A stretch of DNA of 64,000 nt. It comes from Hypomyces perniciosus. Taxonomy: Eukaryota > Ascomycota > Sordariomycetes > Hypocreales > Hypocreaceae. Both the position numbers and the translations under genes were made by a program. This document shows, one piece after another, positions 45,463-61,090 of this stretch; within the stretch, counting starts at the first letter, position 1, and the number at the start of each line of letters is the position of its first letter. The notes beneath the pieces were generated by a model. The model did no database searches, was not told where the DNA came from, and worked only from the letters and a program-made list of their open reading frames with translations. The DNA is taken from positions 1,178,001-1,242,000 of the forward strand of contig SPDT01000004.1 in the NCBI GenBank assembly GCA_008477525.1, read 5' to 3'.

Positions 45463-45850
45463 AAATGTTGCAATCATCTATTATCACGAGAATATAGATA
45501 TATACCTCGAAGAGAGTGTACGGATTCATGATGAATAGGAGTTTATTTTTGGGTTATTTATTCTTGTCATGGCAGGATGAGTTTGCATATATAAGACTGT
45601 ATACTTAGATACCACTTGGTTAATTCTCATGACAGCTTTATGCGTTTGGTCTCAAACTCTTCTCACTTACAAGCGAGTTGCCTTGACGAGGCGTTGAACA
45701 GGATCTTGCATCCCTGCTGAACTCGACGAAAAAAAACTATTGCAGGTATCACAAGTCATGGTGTCAAAAATTGCAGTTCTCCAACCCAAAATAGTGACAT
45801 TACCCAGTATGGCCACGAAAGCCTTGTATTCAACAGCAAAACGGGAAAAT
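45463..45850. other. Convergent intergenic region
   Basis: 3' flanks of the glycosyltransferase-like gene (+) and neuroguidin (-). No gene was seen. Confidence 0.5.
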
Positions 45851-47002
45851 CTACCTCCCCTTCCCCCTGTCTCGTCGTCCAGTCTCCAGCATCTTAACCT
45901 TCTTTTGAAACCTCTCACCCATCTGGTGGTGCCCACTACCTCTCGGTCCATCCGTAGCATCAATCCCGCGCTTCCTGCTCTTCTCCAACATGGCACGCAC
46001 ACCAGACCCAGCGCCGCCCTCCTTGCGCTTCGTCAGCCTGTCAATGCGGTCCACACCCTCACCCAGATTATGCCACTCCTCGCCACCAAACTGCATCCTT
46101 CCGCTACGCCCAGCCTGCTTGGCCTTCTTGGCACGGTCCTTCTTGCTCTCCTTGGGCAGACGGGTAAAGTTCGTTTCTTCGTATTCAGTCCGCTCGGCTT
46201 CATCCTTGCGCTCCTGGGCCGTCTTCATCTTGCGGCCACCCTGCACAATGGTGGTGCCGATGCTGGGCTCAGCGCTGGGGGCAGAGGCCAATTCTGAAGC
46301 GACGAATTCGTCCATGGTGTGGGATCGCATAGGTCTGCGGGTGGTCTTTTCTCGGGATTGGGTCGTCTCCATGACTTGGCGCTCGCGCTTGGGTGGTCGA
46401 TAAACTCCTGAGGGGCCATCCTCTCGCTGTGTTGGTCGTGCAGAAACGTCGTCGATCAAAGTGCCCAGGTTTGGTGCCGCAGATAGCTTTCCAGGCCTGA
46501 GTGGCAGTTTAGAGATGCCAGCTTCTTCGTCGTCTGACTCCTCATCATCCTCGTCCTCTTCGTCATTGTCTGATCCAGACTCTGAGTCTGAGTCATCGCC
46601 TGCTCCCTTCGCCTTCAGTTCTTTCATCTTTTCCTTGTGCTTCGCATCTTCCGCTGTTCGCAAGAACCTCTCGATGGAGAATCGCAGCTTCTCTTCCAGC
46701 GGCCGGGCTCCCTTCTCGAGATAGAGGCGTAATTCAACGAGTTTGGCTCGGACAGCCTCGTCTAGATCTTCTTCACCCTTCTTCGCACCATCCTCGCCGG
46801 ATTTTACGTTTCGTAATTTGACGAGAATGAGAAAGACGAGGTTTTGGAGGTAGGAGAGCAGCAGCTCATTCTTCACGTCGAGAAGCGAAATGCCGTCCTT
46901 GGGGTGGTCAATTGTAGAAATCTTCGTGGTAACCTCCTGCGCCAATGATAGCGACTGGGTTAGGGACGCCAGTAAGGCCGGTAATGTTGTTGCCGCAGCC
47001 AT
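45851..47002 (-). CDS. LCP5: Neuroguidin/Lcp5, U3 snoRNP-associated rRNA processing factor
   Basis: Intronless; ATG at 47002 (MAAATTLPALLASL); 383 residues. The frame extends about 19 codons further upstream but without family similarity. The Sas10/Utp3/C1D domain fills residues 1-110 (LLDVKNELLLSYLQNLVFLILVKLR). A long acidic run follows (DDSDSESGSDNDEEDEDDEESDDEE), then a basic C-terminus (VYRPPKRERQ, KKDRAKKAKQAGR, GRRDRGKGR). Lcp5 acts with the U3 snoRNP in early 18S rRNA processing in the nucleolus. Confidence 0.9.
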   Translation of the reverse strand: MAAATTLPALLASLTQSLSLAQEVTTKISTIDHPKDGISLLDVKNELLLSYLQNLVFLILVKLRNVKSGEDGAKKGEEDLDEAVRAKLVELRLYLEKGARPLEEKLRFSIERFLRTAEDAKHKEKMKELKAKGAGDDSDSESGSDNDEEDEDDEESDDEEAGISKLPLRPGKLSAAPNLGTLIDDVSARPTQREDGPSGVYRPPKRERQVMETTQSREKTTRRPMRSHTMDEFVASELASAPSAEPSIGTTIVQGGRKMKTAQERKDEAERTEYEETNFTRLPKESKKDRAKKAKQAGRSGRMQFGGEEWHNLGEGVDRIDRLTKRKEGGAGSGVRAMLEKSRKRGIDATDGPRGSGHHQMGERFQKKVKMLETGRRDRGKGR

Positions 47003-48427
47003 TTTGGGCTGTGTGATATGGAAGAAGTGATTGATGATCGTAAAAATCAAAAGATTCACTTGTCCATGGCTTCGAACTTTTTAGTGGGGCATCTAGCCGG
47101 GTTCCACAGTGCTGGCACTATGCTGAATCAGGATTGGCGTCGACTTTCAACCCATCTTTATGCTACCCTGGAAGCTTCACAATATTTGCTTGGGAAACAT
47201 GATGGTTTTCATGTGGGCTTGGTAAACTAATACGGTGCGTTTAATTTACAGCCAAAGGTTTGATTGGTTAGCGAGTCCATTGGGGGTTTAGACGAAAAGA
47301 GTTCCGCATAATGTCACAACGTCAGACTGAAGATAACCCGGGTTAGTACACCTCTTTATATTAAGCCACTCTGATGATTGACGACCTCTTTTGCACAAAA
47401 GCTTCTGCAGAGCATTTCCTATTAAAACTATTGGTCCGCAAGGTAGGCATTGACCATTTCGTAGAAATTCTGTACCAGCCTAGTCCTAACCATCACGAGC
47501 TCAAGTGTATGTAGGGAGACAGGTAGGTAGTTATTATCTATGTTTCACGTCCACAGAGTGAGTAGAGCAATAACAACACACCAGAGTTGTGGAACATGCC
47601 ACAAATTCGTATTGGTCTTGGCTGTAAACGATTCGCCGATGAGTGACACACTTCTCGGCGATAAACTTCGTCGTTTCTGCCTGTTTGACATTGTCCCGCT
47701 CCACTAGGATGATACGAGCTGGACATTGGACTCTGCCTGGGACGAGTCGCAAGTCATAGTCTCGAGACTCGTGAAACCATATTGCGCTTCAAATCATTTT
47801 GGAAGTATTAGTAAAAGAAAAAGCAGCAGTAATATTGCTACTGCTGGTACTTAGTAGATCTGACAGTGGGTTTCTTCAATGCTACTATTAATAGGTAAAC
47901 TATCGATCTTAATAAGGAGGAATACGACGTATGACACCCTGAAGCTATCTCGCCATCCGGAATGGAATGTAGCCAAATGAGATTAAATGCCAATAAAATG
48001 TAACTTCGATATTTCAATCGAAAATTCCACTTTTCAAATACCTAGCCAGCTGAACGACTCGAAACCCAATATATATCGTTTCACACTGTCAGCTTCGTAT
48101 TTGTTATTGCCATTTCTTGACTCTCCACAGTGCATTTCCCCCTTCACTATTACGGTTGTTTCGTATTGCCTATACTTCGTACCGTGCCAACCTTTCCACC
48201 TCAGGTACCTGTCTAGTAGTACCCTACGTAGGTACCTACCTACTAGGTAGTAGTACTAAGGCTGCTAAGGACCTCCCTTGATTGTCTTCATCTTCAGCTG
48301 GAACGTCCTTTCGTCACCCTTTCCCCCCAACTCGGGCGGCTTTTCCATCTTTCATCGACATTCGGATTTCTTCGCATTGGTGTTTATTTCCATTCTATTG
48401 CCTCTCTTTCAATTCTCATCGCCTTGC
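47003..48427. other. Intergenic region between divergent genes
   Basis: About 1.4 kb with no recognisable gene. A palindromic-looking run of TAGGTACCTACCTACTAGGTAGTAGTA lies near 48225-48257. The last 150 bp are CT-rich. Confidence 0.5.
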
Positions 48428-49938
48428 ATGATGGCGACCGGTAATGCGCGCTACGTGCGCTACCTCGTCATCGCGTTCTTTGTATGTGACATCGGGTTCC
48501 ATCTCCATCTCCATCTCTCCCCACAACGTGTTCCAGTCTTCTGACTCCCCATTCAAGGCGCTGCTGGTCTTTTACTTCGTTTCCAATTCAAACTACGAAG
48601 GTGTTGCCGTTCGAAAGGGTGCCTTTGCGCCTGGTGGTGGCTCTGCCCAGCCGCCAAAGCAAGAGACTTCAGGGCCGGAAGCTCCAAAACCAGAAACTCC
48701 AAAGGCACAGCCACCGCCAGCGAGCAAGAACGACGATGTTTCACCTGCGAAGAAGCCTGCAACTGGCTCGGCCAAAGAGTTCCCGCTTCCCCTGAGTCCT
48801 GGCGACTCTGGTTGGGATGATTTGGTCAGCATCGTGCCTGGTCCTCGAATGAATGCAACCTTCGTTACTCTGGCCCGAAACAGCGACGTCTGGGATATTG
48901 CCCGCTCGATCCGCCAGGTCGAGGACCGCTTCAACCGACGCTTCAACTACGATTGGGTCTTCCTCAATGACCAGCCTTTCGACGATACCTTCAAGAAAGT
49001 CACCACTTCTCTCGTCTCCGGCAAGACGTTCTATGGCGAGATTCCGACCGAGCACTGGTCCTTCCCCAAGTGGATTGATCAGGATAGGGCAAAGAAGGTC
49101 CGTGAGGATATGGCGCAGCGCAAGATTATCTACGGTGACTCGATCAGCTACCGCCACATGTGCCGCTTCGAGTCTGGTTTCTTCTTCCGCCAACCCCTGA
49201 TGATGAACTACGAATACTACTGGCGAGTGGAGCCCTCCGTTGAGCTCTTCTGCGATGTCCACTACGACCCCTTCCGTCTCATGGCCGAGCAGGGGAAGAA
49301 GTATAGCTTTGTGCTGAGTCTGTTGGAGTACCCGGCCACTATCCCGACGTTGTGGGACAGCACCAAGAAGTTTATCAAGAACCACCCCGAGCACATTGCT
49401 GCTGGCAACTCCATGGCTTTCCTAAGCAACGATGGTGGTGAAACCTACAACAACTGCCATTTCGTAAGCCTACCTAAACTGGTAGTTCCGCGACGTGCTG
49501 ATTTGACTAACTGAAAACTACAGTGGTCTAACTTTGAGATTGGAAGCCTGGAATGGCTTCGAAGCAAGGCCTACATTGACTTCTTTGAGTCCCTTGACAA
49601 AGATGGTGGCTTTTTCTACGAACGCTGGGGAGATGCTCCTGTGCACTCCATTGCCGCGGGCCTCATGCTCAAGAAGAGCGAAATTCACTTCTTCAACGAT
49701 ATTGCCTACTATCACGTTCCATTCACTCACTGTCCCACCGGCGAGAAGACGCGGCTTGATCTCCGCTGCCACTGCAAACCAGATGATAACTTTGACTGGA
49801 AGGGATACTCTTGTAAGCAAAGCCTCTAAGGCGGTACAATGTGTGCACCAAACTGACCATGACTGCCTAGGTACTTCGAAATTTTTTGACATTAACGGCA
49901 TGGCAAAGCCCGAGGGCTGGGAAAATCAGAAGGACTAA
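48428..49938 (+). CDS. GT15 alpha-1,2-mannosyltransferase (KRE2/MNT1/KTR family)
   Basis: Four exons: 48428-48481, 48558-49463, 49524-49812, 49871-49938; 438 residues. The first exon is tiny ([18 protein letters not shown]) and with the start of exon 2 (ALLVFYFV) forms the type II signal anchor. A Pro/Lys-rich stem follows (residues 40-105). The catalytic domain begins at [20 protein letters not shown] and shows the GT15 hallmarks [63 protein letters not shown] and FDWKGYSC. These Golgi enzymes add alpha-1,2-mannose to O- and N-linked glycans of cell-wall proteins using GDP-mannose and Mn2+. A second ATG directly follows the first. Confidence 0.94.
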
Positions 49939-50348
49939 ATTAAATGAAATAAAAATTGAGAAAGGAAACTGAAAAGGGGGGGGATGCGGCGAGTATTCTT
50001 TAGTATGCATGCTCGGGTCATTAACAACTGGCTGAAGGTCCAACCATTCTTGACTGCATTGATGGGTGACATGGGAATACGGAATGAACTTGCAAAAGTA
50101 TACTGTGGGTGGTATAAAGGGCGTCTGTCTGGTTTGGCATGATTTGGACAATTATTGCTTACGCGTGTAAAATATATGTGGAATCAAAGAGATGCCTTGG
50201 GGTGTCTATTCCGAGTCCTCTCCCAATGGTTTGCGTTTGTATATTATTGTACAAAACTTCATGCCCTCCGTTATTGAACGACGTTTTTGTGTCGCTCTAT
50301 CATTTTTATACATCATCCAGACTGTCGTAATTTTGTTTCGACCCTCCC
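49939..50348. other. Convergent intergenic region
   Basis: 3' flanks of the GT15 gene (+) and the uS12m gene (-). No gene was seen. Confidence 0.5.
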
Positions 50349-50968
50349 TCAACCCACCGTTGCCTTCTTGGGCTTCTTGGTTCCGTACTTACTTCGACTC
50401 GTTGTTCGGTTCGCAACACCTCCCTGAAGCAATGTTAAGCCACAATCCCCAATTTCACTCCATCGTATGACCATGGTAAAATACATACCAAATCCAACGC
50501 TCCTCTCACCAAGTGATATCTCACACCAGGACAATCCTGCGCCCGTCCACCCCGCACAAGCACAACGCTGTGCTGCTGGATATTATGTCCTTCACCGGGG
50601 ATATACGCTGTAATCACCGCACCGGATGAAAGCTTCACACGAGCCGTCTTTCGCTCGCCAGAATTGGGCTTCTTGGGACGCACGACGCCGACTCGGAGAC
50701 ACACGCCCTTGAGCGATGGGCAGTGCGTGTTGGATAGTGCGGGGGAGACGGCGTGGCGCGCGCGCTTGCCCTTGCGGATGCCGCGCAGGACTTGGTTGAG
50801 CGTCGCTTGGGGCGCGGGCGTTGTTGAGAAGGCGGCGCGGAAGACGGAGGAGGATGGCTGGAGGAGGCGGGAGGGCGTTGATGAGGAGGCGGCGGTTGTT
50901 GAGGTTAGGGCTGTGAGGGACCTCCTCGTGGGAGGCGAGAACAGGTGGCGGAGGATTGTGCCGACCAT
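50349..50968 (-). CDS. MRPS12: Mitochondrial ribosomal protein uS12m
   Basis: Two exons on the minus strand, 50489-50968 and 50349-50423 (65-bp intron); 184 residues. The first 50 residues are a Ser/Thr/Arg-rich mitochondrial targeting peptide. The mature part is unmistakably S12: [83 protein letters not shown]. The second exon adds [20 protein letters not shown]12 sits at the decoding centre of the small subunit and controls accuracy. The gene is divergent from the acyl-CoA dehydrogenase gene, 452 bp apart. Confidence 0.96.
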
Positions 50969-51420
50969 GGTGGGCAGCGCAATTGGCGGTCGTTTTTGGA
51001 TATCTGATACCCCAGAGCCGACCTGATGTCTGCGATGGCCTCACATCAAACTTCCAAATTGTAGATCACGTGGATTGAACGGATGCTTAGATCTGCCGGG
51101 TTCCGGGCTTGTGTCACATGTCTTCCCGCAGTTACCGCCCAATCGGGACAACGGTCTCCACGGTGAAGTCACCCCGCCGATGGCTATCCTCGGCTGAACG
51201 GCCTCCTCGTAGAGCTCGGGAGAAGGAAGGAAGTCTGGGGTTCAGCTGGGGAAGGAGAGCGTTCCGGACCGGAGAGTGTACCATCCTTTTATTTCTTTTT
51301 CTTTTTCTTTTTCTTTTACTTCTCCTCTCGGGATATATAATCGAACTTCTGATATTGTTTCGTGTCGGTTCACCTCGATTTACTCAAGCCAATTGGACTC
51401 TACTCAAAACAATCAGCAGA
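50969..51420. promoter_or_regulatory. Divergent promoter region, uS12m / acyl-CoA dehydrogenase
   Basis: Both genes encode mitochondrial proteins. A T-rich pyrimidine tract of TTTTTC units lies at 51286-51318 about 100 bp upstream of the dehydrogenase ATG, as is common in fungal core promoters. Confidence 0.5.
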
Positions 51421-52913
51421 ATGTCATCATCATTTACACGGGCTTTGCGCCCCGCCCTCCGTGGCAGCCGGATGCTCGCCCAGAGAGTTACAACTGGTGG
51501 TGTTGCTCGTCCGATGCCCCGAACGAACCTGTAAGCATATACTCGCTGCCTGGATACGATCCGGACAGAGGGGATATCAGAACCTGTCAAATATCGTGGG
51601 AGACACCAACCTGACTGATGTACGAATCCAGGACCCTCCGCCACCTCTCCACCACATCTGCTCTGCGCTCCGACTCCCCTATCGACATCTCCGAGATCCC
51701 CCCCACACCAATCAGCCACCTCTCTGAAGTCGAAGCTGCCATGACCGAGACCGTCTCCAGATTCGCCAATGAGATTGTCCTGCCCAAGGCCCGCGAGATG
51801 GACGAAGCCGAGGCCATGGACCCGGCTATTGTCGAGCAGCTCTTCGAACAGGGACTCATGGGTATCGAAATCCCCGAGGAGTACGGCGGCGCGGGAATGA
51901 ACTTCACTGCCGCTATCATCGCTATTGAGGAGCTTGCCCGCGCGGATCCCTCTGTCAGTGTCATGTGCGATGTGCACAACACACTTTGCAACACTGCTAT
52001 CCTGAAATGGGGGTCTGAGCACATCAAGAAGACGTTCCTCCCTAAGCTTGCCACTGACACCGTTGCCTCATTTTGTCTCTCAGAGCCCGTCTCCGGCTCC
52101 GACGCCTTTGCCATGACTACCCGTGCCACCGAGACCGCCGACGGCTTCGTCCTCAACGGTTCCAAGATGTGGATCACAAACTCCATGGAAGCCGGCATCT
52201 TCATCGTATTTGCCAACCTTGATCCTAGCAAGGGCTACAAGGGCATCACCGCCTTCATCGTCGAAAAGGACACCAAGGGCTTCTCCATCGCCAAGAAGGA
52301 GAAGAAGCTCGGCATCCGCGCCAGTTCCACTTGCGTCCTCAACTTCGACGATGTTCTCATTCCCAAGGAGAACTTGCTCGGTGAGCGTGGCCAGGGATAC
52401 AAATACGCCATCAGCATCCTCAACGAAGGCCGCATCGGCATCGCTGCCCAAATGACCGGTCTCGCCCTGGGAGCTTGGGAAAACGCCGTCAAGTACGCCT
52501 GGAACGATCGTAAGCAATTCGGCAGCCTCATTGGTGAATTTCAGGGCATGCAGCACCAAATCGCCCAATCATACACCGAAATCGCCGCCGCTCGCGCCCT
52601 CGTCTTCAACGCTGCTCGCAAGAAGGAGGCTGGCGAGGACTTTATCAAGGACGCTGCCATGGCGAAGCTGTACGCTTCACAAGTCGCTGGTCGTGTTAGC
52701 AGTCTGGCTGTGGAGTGGATGGGCGGCATGGGCTTTGTGCGTGAGGGTCTGGCGGAGAAGTATTTCCGTGATAGCAAGATTGGTGCCATTTACGAGGGCA
52801 CGAGCAACATTCAGTAAGTTGGACCTGACAGTAACTCTTTGAATCTAGGAACTAACATGTTTGATAGGTTGAACACCATTGCCAAGTTGCTGCAGAAGGA
52901 GTACACTAACTAA
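51421..52913 (+). CDS. Short/branched-chain acyl-CoA dehydrogenase, mitochondrial
   Basis: Three exons: 51421-51530, 51632-52813, 52868-52913; 445 residues. Exon 1 and the start of exon 2 give an Arg/Ser-rich mitochondrial presequence. The three acyl-CoA dehydrogenase domains follow: helical N-domain (GLMGIEIPEEYGGAGMNF), beta domain (SFCLSEPVSGSDAFAMTTRA, KMWITNSMEAGIFIVFAN) and C-terminal helical domain (GRIGIAAQMTGLALGAWENAVKYAWNDRKQFG, WMGGMGFVREGLAEKYFRDSKIGAIYEGTSNIQ). The Glu of IYEGTSN is the catalytic base position of this subfamily. The last exon encodes LNTIAKLLQKEYTN. Closest by motif to ACADSB, which acts in isoleucine/valine or short-chain acyl-CoA oxidation with FAD. Confidence 0.94.
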
Positions 52914-53491
52914 AATACTTTAAAAAACATGGAAGTTAAAAAAGAGGTGGGAAAGGGAATGTAAATACCATGACATACATAGATCTCAAGTTGCATGAAA
53001 AAAAAAAAAAACAGTTCAAAATATGAAATGTTTAAAACTAACTCCTCACAACCATACTTGAAACCGAGGAACAACTCGTCAAAAAAAGAAATCACGCTAT
53101 CACATCTATTAGGTAGGTATACCATTTCTTACGCTATCATATCCTCCTACAAGTATAGTACTTTGTTCTCACCAAGTCAACTAAGACCAAACACCCCCTC
53201 CCCCCTTCAAAACAATTCTGCTTTTTGTAAAGTTCGCCGCTTCAAGAAACGAAAAGGGAAATGATGCACGCAAAATCAAGATTCCCCTTTCTCCCGCCCT
53301 TGAGAAAAGCGACGTGCTCGCCTAGAGCGCCCCCTAACACCACCAATTGACAAAACCCTCGGGCGCTATGACTCCTCGTTGCCTGTGGATGATGCTACAA
53401 GCAAGTTGGCAATTCCAGCAAGTGCCGCCGTCTCATCGTCTACAATCGTATCGGATTCTTCGTCAATCTCATCCATCATCATCGGTTCCTT
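52914..53491. other. Convergent intergenic region
   Basis: 3' flanks of the dehydrogenase (+) and PKC (-). It has an A-run at 52999-53012 and no gene. Confidence 0.5.
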
Positions 53492-57243
<3,752 letters not shown>

Positions 57244-58968
57244 GGCGAATGCGGGGGGCGCGATGCGTACGCGCTAGACGGTGGGAGAGAAGAGGCAGAT
57301 TCTAGGAGACAGCAGGCCGCAAGGCGGGCGGGAGAGGGGGAGAAAAGAGAGAGAGGAGAGGGGAGAGATAGATGCAGAGCGAGAGAAATAGAGATGCGTA
57401 AGAAACTGCTTGGGCGAGGAGTGGGTGGTGGAAGGGGGAAGAGGGAAGATCAAGAAGAGAGAAGAGGAAGAGGCCAAAGAGAGCCTTTTCCTGGTATGAT
57501 TATGAAGGTGGAAGGTAGTAGGTGGTATTTTGCGGTGGTGGTGGATGTCGTCAGTGATGGGGGGTGTTGCCAGGCTCTGGCGGGGTTTATGTCGGTTTCT
57601 ATTAGGCAGTTTCTTCCATATAGCCCAAGCAGACACCACCAGCTGGAGGAACGCTCGCTGCCTCCAGATTATTATTATGAAAACAGGCACCAGCAAAGCC
57701 GCATTTTGGTGGTTGTTTATTGTTTTATAATTGCCATGGTGAATGCCTATTCCACGCAATTGAGCCCAGCCCTACACGGGGTGACACAGGACCACAGGTC
57801 ACCGCACATATCGATCGAATCACTCGATATCATTGGGACTGCCAACGTTTTCACTTTCGGGCCAAGCCGCGACGTTGAGGGTATCAGGTGCGGCAACGCC
57901 ACAGTTACAGTTACTTGGACAACAGACAGAACTGCAGACTGGACTGCCGACAGGACCACGAAGTACTTCGTACTAGTATATATGTACATGCTATTCTAGA
58001 GCTCTGTTTACGAAGTACACCTTATCTAATATGCCTCTATCTACTTCGTACCTATCTACCTACTATAGGTACCTGTTGTTGGCCTCAATGACACAAATGC
58101 ATTGCCCTCTCTCACGGCAATCTGGCCTCATTGTCACCAACGAGATTCCTTTCCCTACACCTCAATTGTGCCATTGGCCCTCGGAAAGTCGCTTCTGCAG
58201 CAAACCAAATCCGTCAAGCCTCTGTCTCAGTCTCTGTCGGTATGACGACGCCCGGTTGGCTCATGCAATATGTATTATCATATTAATCAATCCACGACCA
58301 TGTACTCCGTACTTCGTACGGAGTACTTCCAAATCACCCACCCAACCAACATTCAGCATCCTTTCCCATTCTCCCCACTTGCGGATATGGTATGCCGTAA
58401 AATCCCCAGTCTTTCGAACAAGTTTCGGATAGTTATGATAAATTCATGTACGGAGTATGATATGTGCCGATTGCTAATTGATTCCACTATGGCCTAATGT
58501 AATCGACATGCTACTTTAAATAACAATTTTTATTTTATTCATGTTATTTTTGGAATCCGACAATATTACGAAGTACTTCGTAGATAGTGCTAGTATAATG
58601 CTTCGTTGAGGCTAACATTAACCTTTAGACGGGAGTAAGCTGTTCCGTACTGAGCAGGGGATCTTCAAGCTTTGCGACTATCGGCACCAAGCAAAGTCCT
58701 ACGTTTAGCTCCGAAAGTCCTACGCAGTGCTTCGTATTAGTATGACAATTCTAGAATAGACGCTACGGATCCCTCGCTCCGACCACATGCGTGTAATATT
58801 GATCTTGGAGCTTTATTTGCGAAACAGTCAGTCAGTCAGTCAGTCATCCCAGATCATGGCATATTCATATTGGCGCCGCCAACTCTTTATAATATCTCTT
58901 ATCCAAAAAGTGCATTTTTAGCCATCTATAAGTACATCAGAGTTGAATCGCTAGAATACATGAGTCTA
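57244..58968. other. Long intergenic region upstream of PKC1
   Basis: The first 230 bp are GA-rich on the + strand (CT-rich leader of PKC1). Further right are many TACGAAGTA/TACGGAGTA motifs (57957-57976, 58010-58018, 58038-58050, 58302-58328, 58448-58457, 58566-58582) and a (GTCA)n microsatellite. No gene was recognised. Confidence 0.5.
58825..58846. repeat. (GTCA)n microsatellite
   Basis: About five tandem CAGT/GTCA units close to the 3' end of MDM33. Confidence 0.85.
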
Positions 58969-60228
58969 TCATCTACACATCAGAGCTATGCTTCCAGCAA
59001 TCGCCGCACCCGTGATGGCTCCCTCCAGCACCAGGATCGACGCATCCCTCATACGCAGCTCCAGCTTCCTCTCGCTGTACAAATCCTCCAACGCCGGCCT
59101 CAACTTCTCCGGGACCAGAAACTCTTTCCACTCGTTCCACGTGTCTATCAAAGCGCCCGAGGTTGTAAACCGCCACACTCGCTTGGCCGCGTCGGTTATT
59201 ATAATCGATATAGGTTGTGCCGCCTTCTTGGCCTCGGAGGCCTGTGTCATCTTGTCCAAGCTCTCCTTGACGAGTGCAAGCTCGGCGCGGAGGTCTTCCA
59301 GGGCTCGCTTCTCCTCTTCCACCACGCCCTTGACCAATCTCCTCCTCTTCCATGGCTCGGCGACGAATTGAAGCACCACAAACAGAATGAAGTTCATACC
59401 CATCAGTCCCCAGGTACCCCACGTCGAGGCCCTCCGGATCCTGTCGCTCCAGATCTGTTCTTCATGGTATCGCTTCAATATGCCGGCGCTTAATTTCTGG
59501 CTCAGCTTTTGCTCGTCCGCCTCAGCCTCTGTCAGATTCTCCTGCGCCATAACCACTTCGCCCTCAAGTACATGATCTGTCCTATACAGCTCCGTGAAAC
59601 GTTCGAGATCCGTCGGGGTCCATGTGTCCTTCCGCGCAAGAAGCGTCGTCACCTCCCGCTGGGTGGTGGCTCGCTTTGTGTTGGATGACTTGTATGCCTG
59701 TCTGGCAGAGCGGACGCGGGACTGAGCCTCGGCCAGGCCCGCCTCGAGCCCCTCGTTTTCTGCCTTGATGGCCTCTATGCCGGTATACCCAGTGATTTCA
59801 TTAAGCGTCTGCGAAGCATTGAGCATCTGAGACTGCAGGTTGTCCATGATGTGGCTGAATTGCTTGTTGATGGGGCTGCGTCGGCCCTCTGAGGTGGACG
59901 GCAGTTCATGCGAGCTCAAGCCGACATTTACCGCAGAGAATTCCGCATTGACCGGCTTGGACGCATTGGCAACCGGATTCGCAGGGCTCTCCGGGTCCCT
60001 CGACGGCGGCTGGGACGAGTAAAAGCGTGCAGGAGAGACAATGGCTTGGACGCGGCAGCGCAGACAGGTCGTCGTCGGGCGCAGGGCGATGGCAATGGCT
60101 GCGATTGTTGATGATGTTGGTCCTCCTCTGCCACCAGCAGGCCGCGGCCGAACTGCGGCCAGCTCCAACCCTATCCTGCCATGATGTCTCCAGACGGCAC
60201 GAGCCGCGGGACGGCCGAATGGCTGCAT
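58969..60228 (-). CDS. MDM33: Mitochondrial inner-membrane fission protein She9/Mdm33
   Basis: Intronless; 419 residues from the ATG at 60228. The frame is open to 60441, but the ATG at 60228 opens a typical Arg-rich presequence (MQPFGRPAARAVWRHHGR...), so I prefer it. Core features are a coiled coil (HIMDNLQSQMLNASQTLNEITGYTGIEAIKAEN and onward, residues ~165-310), a first membrane helix (GLMGMNFILFVVLQF), another charged helical segment, and a C-terminal helix (ILVLEGAITGAAIAGSIAL). In yeast Mdm33 shapes mitochondria by promoting inner-membrane division; overexpression fragments the organelle. Confidence 0.9.
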   Translation of the reverse strand: MQPFGRPAARAVWRHHGRIGLELAAVRPRPAGGRGGPTSSTIAAIAIALRPTTTCLRCRVQAIVSPARFYSSQPPSRDPESPANPVANASKPVNAEFSAVNVGLSSHELPSTSEGRRSPINKQFSHIMDNLQSQMLNASQTLNEITGYTGIEAIKAENEGLEAGLAEAQSRVRSARQAYKSSNTKRATTQREVTTLLARKDTWTPTDLERFTELYRTDHVLEGEVVMAQENLTEAEADEQKLSQKLSAGILKRYHEEQIWSDRIRRASTWGTWGLMGMNFILFVVLQFVAEPWKRRRLVKGVVEEEKRALEDLRAELALVKESLDKMTQASEAKKAAQPISIIITDAAKRVWRFTTSGALIDTWNEWKEFLVPEKLRPALEDLYSERKLELRMRDASILVLEGAITGAAIAGSIALMCR

Positions 60229-61090
60229 CTCTGAGCCAGCGCAGGGGCAAGAAGCCTCGCACCGCCGTTGGGTTTGAACCTCGAGGCAACTGAACTTTTT
60301 TTTTGTCGCTTTTGGGCGGGCGGTTCGGAGGGAGAGGGGGCGTAATTTTCGTTCGGTTGTGTTGGACCCGAGTGCGGTCGATTCGGCCACAAGGAACTGG
60401 ACAGCAAGGCGCAGCGCAGTATTACAGCACGCGCACAGCACTCATCTCCCGGTCCTACAGTGAGGTCGGGTGCTGAAACTCCGGTAGTGCCCGGGCTTCT
60501 TAGGTTAGGTGTGTTGGCTGTTTTCTGCCGTGAGCCCTGTGTACTCCGTAGGCGGGCGGAAGAAATGGCTGGGCTGGCCTGACCGCCTTCGCAAAAATTC
60601 GCGCTCCGGCTATTGTTGAGCTCCCTACGAAGTAGTAATACTACTTCGTACTAGGTAGGCTCTATTACTAGCGGCCTATAGCGGGGTATCCTGGTCCCTG
60701 CAGGCACCGAGAAAGCGGGGCGGAGCGGCCGTTCAACCCAACCGAACCGTCCAAAAAAATCGAAATGACGACAGTCCCGAGGCCGGCGCATTGGAGGGGG
60801 GGCTTTTGAAGCCTCTTGATTGACTCGGGATGCCATTGCAGCCAACTCATGGGGGAATGATCTGCTGCAAGGATGTGCTGAAGTTTTCAGTACATGACAT
60901 AGATAATTGATGCCTAGATACGAAGTACGAAGTACTACAATACTAGCATCTAGATAGGTATTAGTAGTGCCTCCTCCGTACTTGACTGTGCCCCTCCATC
61001 TGCCCCTCCAACATCTTTCATCCTCCTACGGAGTACTTCATACAACATCTACCTAGATCTTGATATTGCGACGGCAATCCAAACACCACA
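60229..61090. promoter_or_regulatory. Divergent promoter region, MDM33 / HAD phosphatase
   Basis: Holds both promoters and several TACGAAGTA-family motifs (60541-60550, 60625-60653, 60917-60936, 61027-61037). The one at 61027-61037 is only about 55 bp upstream of the phosphatase ATG. Confidence 0.5.

Noticed and set aside
60229..60441. N-terminal extension of Mdm33 starting at 60441
   Set aside because: The extension is Cys/Arg-rich without family likeness, while the ATG at 60228 opens a normal mitochondrial presequence.
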